Shown here: positions 36,337 through 43,332 of the stretch, in pieces
Layout: every line of letters starts with the position of its first letter
Numbering within the stretch: position 1 is the first letter of the stretch
Origin: Salinarimonas soli
GTDB taxonomy: Bacteria > Pseudomonadota > Alphaproteobacteria > Rhizobiales > Beijerinckiaceae
Length of the DNA: 64,000 bases
Reading direction: 5' to 3'
Assembly (NCBI RefSeq): GCF_008386575.1
Contig: NZ_VUOA01000037.1
Span: 62,001-126,000, forward strand
Translations under genes and position numbers: made by a program
The notes under the pieces: generated by a model
The model's input: only the letters and a program-made list of their open reading frames with translations
What the model was told of the DNA's origin: nothing
Databases searched by the model: none

Positions 36337-37206
36337 ATGAAGCCAGAGCACGGTGAGGTGGCGGAGCCGCCAGACGCCGCGGCGCGCCGGAGCGTAGCGC
36401 CGGTGATCTGCTATCCCGTCTCCGGCCTGCCGGCCCCGGATCTCGACGCCTATCGGGCGGCGCGGGAGGGCTGGAGCAAGGTCGACGAGGTGATCGTGCC
36501 TCCGCGCGAGGCGGCCTGCTTCGAGGTGCCGGCCGGATCGTTCTTCCGGATCGTGAGCGTTGAAGGCTCCCAGGTCGGCGATCTCAATCTGTGGGCCGCC
36601 GGCGACCTCACCGAGCGCTTCTTCTCGGGCAAGACGCGGGCCCTGCACGGAACTCATCTCTCGACGGGAGACCGGCTCTGGTCGTCCCTCCCGTATCTGC
36701 GGCCGATGGCGACGATCACCCACGACACGCTCGACTGGTACGGTTTCGACGCCTGGGGCGGCTCCGTGCACGACGTGATCGGCACCCGTTGCGACCCGTA
36801 CACTCACCGCCTCCTGTCCGGGGGCGAGTACCATCATTGCTGCCATTCGAATCTCACCCGCGCCCTCGCGGGACGCCTCGGGATGGCGCTGGAGGCGGCA
36901 GAGCCCGCCATCCACGACGTGCTCAACGTCTTCATGTGCACGGGTTTCACCCGCGACACCGGGCAGTACTTCATGAAGGCGAGCCCGGTGAGGCCCGGCG
37001 ACTTCCTGGAGTTCTTCGCCGAGATCGACCTGCTCGGCGCCCTCTCGGCCTGCCCCGGCGGCGATTGCAGCAGCGAGCATTCCAGTGACGAGGCGGTCTG
37101 CCATCCGCTCCTCGTCGAGGTCTACCGCCCGCTCGCGCCGCCACGCGGCTGGAGCGAGCCGCCGCGCAACGGCTACAGCCGCCGGCACGGAGCTGACGGG
37201 GCCTGA
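36337..37206 (+). CDS. DUF1989 (urea-carboxylase-associated / CgdAB-like) protein
   Basis: ATG 36337 follows GGAGGG by six bases; an upstream TTG (36319) is less likely. The 289-residue protein has the DUF1989 core: VEGSQVGDLNLW, GTHLSTGDRLWSSLPYLRPM, GGEYHHCCHSNLTRAL and a late Cys pair in SACPGGDCSS. Some members of this family are subunits of carboxyguanidine deiminase working with urea/guanidine carboxylase. No carboxylase, allophanate hydrolase or second DUF1989 gene is nearby, so the function here is open. Confidence 0.85.
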   Translation: MKPEHGEVAEPPDAAARRSVAPVICYPVSGLPAPDLDAYRAAREGWSKVDEVIVPPREAACFEVPAGSFFRIVSVEGSQVGDLNLWAAGDLTERFFSGKTRALHGTHLSTGDRLWSSLPYLRPMATITHDTLDWYGFDAWGGSVHDVIGTRCDPYTHRLLSGGEYHHCCHSNLTRALAGRLGMALEAAEPAIHDVLNVFMCTGFTRDTGQYFMKASPVRPGDFLEFFAEIDLLGALSACPGGDCSSEHSSDEAVCHPLLVEVYRPLAPPRGWSEPPRNGYSRRHGADGA

Positions 37207-37350
37207 CCGCAGCCATTCGGAGGGTTTCCCGCGAGACGGGCACGTAGCGCCGTGGGCCGGGCATCCGAACCCTTCCCGGGCCGGTGCGTTGAGGCTTGGC
37301 CGGAACGCCGCTTTTACGACAGGAGCCCGGCGAGGCCTGGAGTACCGCCC

Positions 37351-38403
37351 ATGCGTGTCCGCTTTCTGCTCGCCCTCGGGGCTTTCACGCTATCTCCGCT
37401 CGGCGCACTTGCGTCGCAGGGCTACAGGAGCGCCTTGTCGGACGGTCTCCACGATCAGCCGAGCGTCGGCGCCATCCCCCGTGTCGGGCGCGCCCTCACC
37501 CAAGTGGCACAGCTTGGCGGCGGAACTGGCGGCGCGGGCGCGAGCGGAAATGGCAACGGCAACGGAAATGGCAGCGGAGGCGGCCTCGGTGGCGGTGCTG
37601 GCGGGGGTTTAGGCGGAGCGGTCGGCGGCGCGAGCGATGCGGCCGGCGCGGCGGCTGGCGCCGCCGGAAGCGCGGTCGGCGGCGCTGCGGGCGGAGCCGT
37701 CGGCGCGGCGGGCAATGCCGCCGGCGGTCTCGGCAACGCCGCGGGTGGCGCGGTGGGGAACGCCGGGAATGCTGCCGGGGGAGCCGTGGGCGGCATCGGC
37801 GGACCGGCAGGAGGGGCGGTCGGCGGGGCCTCGGCGCCAGGCGTAGGAGGCGGGGTCGGCGGAGGAGCCGGTGCAGGTCTCGGCGGGTCCGCCGGGGCGG
37901 CGACCGGGTTCACGGGCGGGGCCGTCGGAGCATCGACCGTCGGCAGCACGCCGGGCTCCGTGGCGAGCCCCGGCGTCACGGCGTCCGTGGCGCCACCCGC
38001 GGCGGCCGCAGCGACAGCCGGGGAGGGCGGCTCGACGTTGCCGGCGGCTCTCCTCCCGCGGGGAGGCGAAGGCCTGCCCTCCATCCAGGTCCCGCGCTTC
38101 GGCACGCTCTATGGCACCCGGCGCGATCTGGCCGCCGTCACGTCTGCGCTGCCCGGCCGTCCAGGTGCACCTCAGGCCGTCGTGGAAGCGTGCCGCAGCT
38201 CGATCGTCGCCGCAGCCCGCCCGCTCGGCGTCGTCCATGTCGACGTGGCAGGCGCCGGCCGGGAACGCCCGGAGCGGGGCGGGCGGCTGGCCGTACCCAT
38301 CAACGTGAGGGTCGTCTACGCCCGCCAGGGTGGCCACGAGGTGCGCCAATCCCGGATCACCTGCCGCGTCGACCGGCGAGGCACGGTTCTGGCGCTTCGC
38401 TGA
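37351..38403 (+). CDS. Gly/Ala-rich secreted protein
   Basis: The 350-residue protein has a Sec signal (MRVRFLLALGAFTLSPLGAL, cleavage after ASQ or nearby). A Gly-dominated low-complexity segment (roughly residues 55-235) is built from GNGNGNG runs and GGAVG/AAGG units. A compact C-terminal domain (about 240-350) has two Cys (VEACRSSIV and RITCRVDR) that could form a disulfide. Composition suggests a surface or matrix protein. No family is recognised. The high GC produces long shadow frames on both strands here, but only this frame has a start, signal and compact end domain. Confidence 0.7.
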   Translation: MRVRFLLALGAFTLSPLGALASQGYRSALSDGLHDQPSVGAIPRVGRALTQVAQLGGGTGGAGASGNGNGNGNGSGGGLGGGAGGGLGGAVGGASDAAGAAAGAAGSAVGGAAGGAVGAAGNAAGGLGNAAGGAVGNAGNAAGGAVGGIGGPAGGAVGGASAPGVGGGVGGGAGAGLGGSAGAATGFTGGAVGASTVGSTPGSVASPGVTASVAPPAAAAATAGEGGSTLPAALLPRGGEGLPSIQVPRFGTLYGTRRDLAAVTSALPGRPGAPQAVVEACRSSIVAAARPLGVVHVDVAGAGRERPERGGRLAVPINVRVVYARQGGHEVRQSRITCRVDRRGTVLALR

Positions 38404-38457
38404 TCGTTTGCGCCGCCTGCGGGCGGCCCTCCACGGGAAGCGGAATAACGCCACGCT

Positions 38458-38482
38458 GGAACCATGGCGTCCGCGGCCGGTT
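38458..38482 (+). promoter_or_regulatory. Candidate EcfG (general stress) promoter 1
   Basis: GGAAC (38458-38462), 17 bases, then GTT (38480-38482) matches the alphaproteobacterial EcfG consensus GGAAC-N16/17-(C)GTT. A start about 38490 would lead directly into the 24-codon ORF. By rough composition estimate, about two such matches would occur by chance in the whole window; the intergenic position just upstream of a self-contained unit is what supports it. Confidence 0.5.
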
Positions 38483-38515
38483 GGCCTTCGAGACCATCAC
38501 ATCCTGGAGAGAGAC

Positions 38516-38590
38516 ATGTTCCGACTTCTGAGGAATGTTGCCCTGTTGCGTATGGTTTGGGGCCTTTTCCGCCGCTCCCGCCGCGCCTGA
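38516..38590 (+). CDS. 24-residue cationic mini-protein
   Basis: ATG 38516 is preceded by TGGAGAGAGAC and the frame ends at TGA 38588-38590. The peptide MFRLLRNVALLRMVWGLFRR ends SRRA: a hydrophobic helix with arginines at both ends, likely membrane-associated. A candidate EcfG promoter lies about 35 bases upstream, and a 12-bp perfect hairpin follows 24 bases after the stop, giving a transcript of roughly 155 bases with nothing else in it. Confidence 0.5.
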   Translation: MFRLLRNVALLRMVWGLFRRSRRA

Positions 38591-38614
38591 CCCTCGTTTG
38601 CATCACGTCGAAAC

Positions 38615-38645
38615 GCGCCCGAGGTCTTTCATGGACCTCGGGCGC
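38615..38645 (+). terminator. Hairpin terminator after mini-gene
   Basis: GCGCCCGAGGTC (38615-38626) pairs perfectly with GACCTCGGGCGC (38634-38645) around a 7-base loop (TTTCATG). There is no T-tract. It separates the 24-codon gene from the PilZ gene. Confidence 0.65.
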
Positions 38646-38734
38646 AGTCGTTCGGGCCGACCCGACGACCGAGGCTGCGCCGCGCAAGCCTCGCTCCATC
38701 GTGGCATGTGATCCTCGCTCCATCGGAGGAGGCC

Positions 38735-39319
38735 ATGCCCGACGGGGTCTATCACCCATACCGTTACGAACGCCGGCGTGACGAGCGCATCCATGTGAGG
38801 CTTCAGGGGCGCATTACGTCGCCTGACGGGACCGATCTGCCCTGCGCCACGCTCACCGTATCGGCCGGCGGGCTCGCCGTCGAGACCCCGACGCTGATCC
38901 CGCTCGGCGAGCACGTCGTGTGCCACTTCGAGCAGATCGGCCAGATCGATGCCGTGATCGTCGGGCATCACGAGGAGGGCTTCGCCGTCGCCTTCGTGGC
39001 CGACCGGGATACCCGTGGCGAGCTTGTCCGGAAGGTGGACTGGATCGAGCGCCGGATGGAAGGGGAGGTCGGCGATGTCCGCCGCCATCCCCGCCATGTT
39101 CCCCCGCCCAACGTCCTCACGATCCGCCTCGGCGGCGGGCGAAGCGAGCAGGCGCGCCTTCTCGACGTCTCCATCTCCGGAGCGGCCGTCGAGGCGGAGC
39201 AGCTGCCGCCCGTGGGGAGCACCGTCTGGATCGGCCCCATGCGCGGCCGTGTGGTGCGCCATCTCCCGAACGGCTACGCGGTCGCATTCGCGAGCGCGGC
39301 CTTGCCGGCGCCGCTTTGA
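38735..39319 (+). CDS. Tandem PilZ-domain protein
   Basis: The 194-residue protein starts at ATG 38735 after GGAGGAGGCC. Domain 1 has the c-di-GMP switch RRRDER (13-18) and a weak VSAGG (42-46) in place of DxSxxG. Domain 2 has RRHPR (116-120) and a full DVSISG (144-149). PilZ domains bind cyclic-di-GMP and often control motility or exopolysaccharide export, relevant to the sugar-polymer locus 5 kb downstream. There is no membrane segment. Confidence 0.85.
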   Translation: MPDGVYHPYRYERRRDERIHVRLQGRITSPDGTDLPCATLTVSAGGLAVETPTLIPLGEHVVCHFEQIGQIDAVIVGHHEEGFAVAFVADRDTRGELVRKVDWIERRMEGEVGDVRRHPRHVPPPNVLTIRLGGGRSEQARLLDVSISGAAVEAEQLPPVGSTVWIGPMRGRVVRHLPNGYAVAFASAALPAPL

Positions 39320-39335
39320 GCAGCGGCACGCCCCC

Positions 39336-41243
39336 TTACCGCTCTGGCCTTTGAGCCTTCGTCCGCGGACGCAGGAGATCGGCCACGTCACTCGACCCGG
39401 CATCCTCGGCGAGCGCCAGCGCCGTCAGGCCCGCGTCGGCCACAGGGTCACCCGTGTCCTGGCAGGGGAGGGCGTCGAGGATGCGGGGGCGGAAGCGGGA
39501 GGGCTTGGCCAGGAGGTCCGGGTCGGCGCCGCCGTCGAGGAGCATGCGCGCGGGATCGGTCAGCCCGAGGCGCGCAGCCGTCATGAGCGGCGTGAGACCG
39601 CTGGCGCCGAACGCGTTCGGATCCGCCCCTCGCGCCAGGAGGCCCTGCACCGTGGCCGGGTGCTCCAAGGCGAGCGAGAGCAGGGGCTCGTCGACATCGC
39701 CCTGCGCTGCCGCGATCGCGGCTTTCGGATCCCGTCCGAGACGGGTCCACAGCTCGTCCGCCCTCCCGGCCAGGGCCGCGGCGTGCGGCGCGTGACGCGC
39801 GTCGAAATCCGCGGCGAGGAACGCCTTCACGGCCTCGTCGCCGTCGACGGCGAGATAGGCGCCAAGCATGCGGTCGAGATAGAGGCGGGCCAAAGCCGCG
39901 GCGTCGGCCGCGTTGCGCCCGAACGCCTCGCGATAGTAGCGGGAGACTCGCTCCTCGGCCTCCCGGTACACGACCCGCGTCGCCTCGACGGCACGGCTCG
40001 CCTCGAGACCCGTCAGGGCCTTGCGCCGCAGGTAGATCTGCACCTCTCCGGTGGCCAGCGCACGCCACGCGCCGGCGCGAACCGGGATCGGACGCAAGGA
40101 CCACGGCCGGAAGGCCGCGCGCTCTTCCAGGGTGTAATCATCATCCGTCGCCGGGCCGCAGGAGAGGGGCGGGAGCACGGCATTGGCCGCGTGCCGCAAG
40201 GTCTCGACTTCGCCCCAGCCGTAGAGGCCCTCGCCCGCGGCGGGCTCGGGGGCCGCCTCGAACAGGCACATGCGTTCGATCGATGTCGGGCTGTGGAGGG
40301 CATAAACGCCGAGATACCCGCTCCGTCCGTCGCGGATCGGCACGAGCGCAAGCGTGCGCCCGCCGTCTCGGAAAAGGCGGAAAGCCTCGCGGACCGGCAC
40401 CGAGGAAGACGCGAGATCCGGGCGCGGCGAGGCGAGGCTGCTCTCGTTCTCGGCGAAGTGGCTCGGGTCGAGCAGGGGCTGGCTCGCATCCCGTTCGGCC
40501 CCGATGGCGAACGGGTTCGGTGGCGGGCGCAAGGCACGGCGCAGGGTCTCCTCGGACGGGTAGACGCGATACTGCCAGGTCGGGGCCCGCAGCGTGGCTC
40601 TCGTGCCGAGGCGGAGGATCGTGGCGGCCCGCCCAGTCTCGTAGAGCTCGGCTTTGGCCATCTCGGGCGGGGCCTCGTCGGAATCGAGGCGCCGGTTCAT
40701 CTGCACCGGCGCGAAGCCGACCTCCCGCTCGCTGAGAGGATTGACGCGCTCTGCCGGCCCAAAGAAGCCGGCCACCACGTCCCGGAAAAGGCCTTCACAG
40801 AGCGAGCGCCCGGCGCCCTCGACCATGACCGGCCGGAACGGCACCTTCGGCCAAGCGGCCTCGTTCGCCTCGCGGTTCAGGACCGCGAGGCGCTGCGCGT
40901 ACAGCCCGTAGAGGCACGACGCGACGGTTTCGCCGCCTGGGGCATCGCTGCCGGCTCCCGGCGAGCCCGGGCAGGTGAGGGCGCGCCCAGATACCCACCG
41001 TCTCTGGTCGGCCTGGATGCTGTCGCGGGCCGCACCCGCGGGCGCTGCGGCCAGGCGCTCGCGGTAGGCGTCCGCGAGCTCGCGGTCGAAGCGGGCCAGA
41101 TCGGGGCTGCCGCAGATTGTCCGCTCCACCGTGCCGCTCGCCCGCTTGCAATCGAAGCTCGGTGCTTGCGCGGCCGCGTCCGCGCTGGCGAGAACCAGGG
41201 CGAAAAGGACCGGGGCGCCTCCTGTTCTGGCAAGCCGCCGCAT
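39336..41243 (-). CDS. Secreted LprI-like plus ankyrin-repeat chimera
   Basis: The 635-residue protein has a signal peptide (RTGGAPVLFALVLASADAAA). An LprI/DUF1311-like domain follows (about 30-125): FDCKRASGTVERTICGSPDL, LADAYRERL, DQRRWVSGRALTCP and CLYGLYAQRLAVL, with paired cysteines. A long central region without recognised family follows. The C-terminus (about 520-635) has ankyrin-type repeats, for example LLARGADPNAFGASGLTPLM and ARMLLDGGADPDLL. LprI-type domains inhibit lysozyme; ankyrins bind proteins. A periplasmic role is inferred. It diverges from the small secreted protein at 41369. Confidence 0.75.
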   Translation of the reverse strand: MRRLARTGGAPVLFALVLASADAAAQAPSFDCKRASGTVERTICGSPDLARFDRELADAYRERLAAAPAGAARDSIQADQRRWVSGRALTCPGSPGAGSDAPGGETVASCLYGLYAQRLAVLNREANEAAWPKVPFRPVMVEGAGRSLCEGLFRDVVAGFFGPAERVNPLSEREVGFAPVQMNRRLDSDEAPPEMAKAELYETGRAATILRLGTRATLRAPTWQYRVYPSEETLRRALRPPPNPFAIGAERDASQPLLDPSHFAENESSLASPRPDLASSSVPVREAFRLFRDGGRTLALVPIRDGRSGYLGVYALHSPTSIERMCLFEAAPEPAAGEGLYGWGEVETLRHAANAVLPPLSCGPATDDDYTLEERAAFRPWSLRPIPVRAGAWRALATGEVQIYLRRKALTGLEASRAVEATRVVYREAEERVSRYYREAFGRNAADAAALARLYLDRMLGAYLAVDGDEAVKAFLAADFDARHAPHAAALAGRADELWTRLGRDPKAAIAAAQGDVDEPLLSLALEHPATVQGLLARGADPNAFGASGLTPLMTAARLGLTDPARMLLDGGADPDLLAKPSRFRPRILDALPCQDTGDPVADAGLTALALAEDAGSSDVADLLRPRTKAQRPER

Positions 41244-41368
41244 GGTTCAGCCCTTCATTCGTGGTCTCGCCACAGATCCAGGCGCGCCTCATCGCTGCGG
41301 TCAAGCTGAAACCCTCGCTGCCGTCGCGACTTGCTCCCTATGAAGAGTACCCGCGTGAAGCAAGGCGT

Positions 41369-41641
41369 ATGGCAATCGGTTCCTCTGGCAGCATGCGGCG
41401 AACGCTCACGGGCGTCGCGGCTCTGGTCGGTCTTGCCCTTCTGGGATCGGTCCCCGCGGCCGCCCAGGACCGGGGGCGACAGCACGGCTGGGCCGACGAG
41501 GTGAAGCGCTCGCTCGACAAGCCGGACCGGGAGTCTGGCGAGATGACCGGATCGACCGCTGCAGGCTCCCGCGAGAGCCAGCGTCCGCAGTCGAGCCAGC
41601 GTCCCGCGAAAGGTCAGGGCTCCGACAAGGCGCGGTTTTGA
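41369..41641 (+). CDS. Small secreted hypothetical protein, 90 residues
   Basis: The product starts MAIGSSGSMRRTLTGVAALV, with a signal peptide ending VPAAAQ; an internal ATG at 41393 is an alternative start with a weaker ribosome binding site. The mature 55 residues are hydrophilic and rich in Ser, Arg, Gln and Asp (RESQRPQSSQRPAKGQGS), so probably disordered. No family is recognised. A stress-type promoter element begins 31 bases after its stop. Confidence 0.6.
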   Translation: MAIGSSGSMRRTLTGVAALVGLALLGSVPAAAQDRGRQHGWADEVKRSLDKPDRESGEMTGSTAAGSRESQRPQSSQRPAKGQGSDKARF

Positions 41642-41671
41642 ACCGGCGCGAACTTTTTTCGTCCGCCCGTT

Positions 41672-41696
41672 GGAACCGTGCCGGTGTGACGGCGTT
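41672..41696 (+). promoter_or_regulatory. Candidate EcfG (general stress) promoter 2
   Basis: GGAAC (41672-41676), 17 bases, then GTT (41694-41696), preceded by C as in the CGTT consensus. It lies entirely in the 147-base gap between the 90-residue gene and the convergent MFS gene. Only a terminator lies downstream on its strand. Confidence 0.5.
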
Positions 41697-41702
41697 ATCG
41701 GG

Positions 41703-41779
41703 ATGTATCCGGCTCATACTGCCCCCACGAGCCGGCGCCTTCAACCCGCCGACGCCTCGCGCTCGGCGGGTTTTTCTTT
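41703..41779 (+). ncRNA. Candidate stress-induced small RNA
   Basis: If promoter 2 is real, transcription would begin about seven bases after GTT 41694-41696 and end at the strong terminator at 41743-41779, giving an RNA of about 75-80 bases. No plausible ORF with a ribosome binding site is contained in it: a frame from ATG 41702 reads through the terminator. The exact 5' end is a guess. It could alternatively be the 3' end of the 41369 transcript. Confidence 0.35.
41743..41779 (+). terminator. Strong intrinsic terminator
   Basis: AACCCGCCGA (41743-41752) pairs over 10 bp with TCGGCGGGTT (41763-41772), followed by TTTTTCTTT up to 41779. It is the best rho-independent terminator in the window and points along the plus strand, so it ends the 41369 gene transcript and/or the candidate small RNA before the convergent MFS gene. 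Confidence 0.85.
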
Positions 41780-41788
41780 GCCCGATCC

Positions 41789-43012
41789 TCAGGCTGCGCG
41801 GGGGTTCAGGCCGACGCCGCCGGCCCGCATCAGCAGCCAGCCCACGATCGCGACGTTCAGCAGGTTCCAGCATAGCCCGTGCACGAAGGCGGCCGCATAC
41901 GAGCCCGTGTAGTCGAAGATCGCACCCGACATCCAACCGCCGAAGGCCATGCCGAAGAGCGTCGCCATGATGACGAGCCCGACCCGGGCGCCGGCTTCAG
42001 CGGGAGAGAAGAAGTCCCGCACGATGAGGGCGTAGCTCGGGACGATGCCGCCCTGGAAGAGACCGAACAGCGCGGAGATCACGTAGAGCGAGGCGAGCCC
42101 GTCGAACATCAGGAACAGGAGCAGGGCCATTCCCTGCAGGGACGAGCCCAGGAGCAGCGTGGAGAGGCCGCCGATCCGGTCCGCGATCCACCCGGAGGCG
42201 ATCCGGCTCACGATCCCGCAGCCGAGCATCAGCGAGAGCATCTGCGCGCCCCGGGCCGCGCCGAAGCCGAGATCCGTGCAATAAGCCACGATATGGACCT
42301 GCGGCATCGCCATCGCGATGCAGCAGCCGAAACCGGCCACGACGAGGAGCCCCTGGAGCGCTCTGGGCGACAGGCCGAGCCGGCTCTGCGCTCCGGAAGC
42401 CGCAGCCTGCGCCGGGGTTTGGCAGATGGTGGGCGCCCTCTGGCGCAGGAGGAAGGCGAGCGGCACCATCAGCACCACGCAAGCGACCCCGATCCCGATA
42501 TGCGTCGCGCGCCAGCCGTGCGTCGCGATCGACGCCTGAACGATGCCCGGCCAGATGGTCCCGGCGACGTAATTGCCCGCGGCGCAGATCGCGACCGCGC
42601 TGCCCCTGTGGCGTACGAACCAATGCGAGATGTCGGCGATCAGCGGCGCGAAAGTGGCCGAGCTGCCGAGGCCGATGAGAAGGCCGTGGGCGAGCGCAAA
42701 CCCCGTGAGGCTCGTGGACAAGCCCGCCGCGAGATAGCCGAGGCCCAGCAGGAGGGAGCCCGCGATCACCGGCACGATCACCCCGAACCGATCGGACAAA
42801 CGGCCGGCGAAGACGCCCCCGAAGGCGAAGCCCACCATGGCGAGCGTGTAGGGGAGAGAGGCGCCGGCCCGCGCGACACCGAACTCCTCCTGCACGGCCG
42901 GCAGCGCCACGACGACGGACCACATGCCGACGCCGCCGATCGCGCTCAGCGCGACGGCCACGAGAAGGCGCATCCAGGAAAGGCGGGAATCCGGCTCGAA
43001 AGTGGCTGGCAT
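41789..43012 (-). CDS. MFS transporter, monocarboxylate/oxalate-formate type
   Basis: The 407-residue protein starts at MPATFEPDSRLSWMRLLVAV (ATG 43012); a longer frame reaches 43069. It has about 12 membrane segments, with GLGSSATFAPLIADISHWFV and the RhlT/OFA-type loop pattern GVFAGRLSDRFG after TM2. Transporters of this type move small organic acids or act as efflux pumps; the substrate cannot be read. It stands alone, divergent from the sigma factor gene. Confidence 0.88.
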   Translation of the reverse strand: MPATFEPDSRLSWMRLLVAVALSAIGGVGMWSVVVALPAVQEEFGVARAGASLPYTLAMVGFAFGGVFAGRLSDRFGVIVPVIAGSLLLGLGYLAAGLSTSLTGFALAHGLLIGLGSSATFAPLIADISHWFVRHRGSAVAICAAGNYVAGTIWPGIVQASIATHGWRATHIGIGVACVVLMVPLAFLLRQRAPTICQTPAQAAASGAQSRLGLSPRALQGLLVVAGFGCCIAMAMPQVHIVAYCTDLGFGAARGAQMLSLMLGCGIVSRIASGWIADRIGGLSTLLLGSSLQGMALLLFLMFDGLASLYVISALFGLFQGGIVPSYALIVRDFFSPAEAGARVGLVIMATLFGMAFGGWMSGAIFDYTGSYAAAFVHGLCWNLLNVAIVGWLLMRAGGVGLNPRAA

Positions 43013-43332
43013 GGTCGGATTCCCGTTCTGCGGCAATGTCTGATACAGTGCCCCAGCGATAGGCACCATCGTCTATCGAAGCGGGACGGGGTTGCGCGCG
43101 GGGAGCTTGACGGGGTGCTGCCGTTAAGGAAACTCGAGGGATCGGGATGACATAGGTGAAGGAGCCGGCGCCTCATTTGGGCGACAATGGTCATTCTATG
43201 TGGGAGCCGAGCGGCCCGCCTGAGGACGATTTGGGCTCATCGGGCTCGGGTATGAGCGTTGGCTCGCCGGAGCCGATGCCGCCCTCCGATGACAACGCCG
43301 GTGAAGAACCGGTCCGTGAAAGTGAGGTTTGC
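43013..43332. other. Divergent intergenic region upstream of the sigma factor
   Basis: This is a 320-base gap between the MFS and sigma starts. The sigma reading frame stays open back to GTG 43156 and would add 59 acidic, Gly/Pro/Ser-rich residues including an internal Met at codon 15 (ATG 43198). That stretch may be a disordered N-terminus or untranslated. No other gene, terminator or clear palindrome was seen. Confidence 0.5.

Noticed and set aside
37555-37580. Short GGCAACGGCAACGG-type tandem repeat, considered as CRISPR or VNTR
   Set aside because: It is an in-frame codon repeat (Asn-Gly) with no spacers or direct-repeat architecture.
37296-38531. Long Arg-rich frames over the Gly-rich gene on both strands
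   Set aside because: Artefacts of GGC/GCG repeats. Only the 37351 frame has a signal peptide and a compact C-terminal domain.
43305-43329. AGAAC-N17-GTT before the sigma gene, resembling an EcfG autoregulatory promoter
   Set aside because: The -35 has a mismatch, and the GTT ends only three bases before the chosen ATG, leaving no room for a transcript start.
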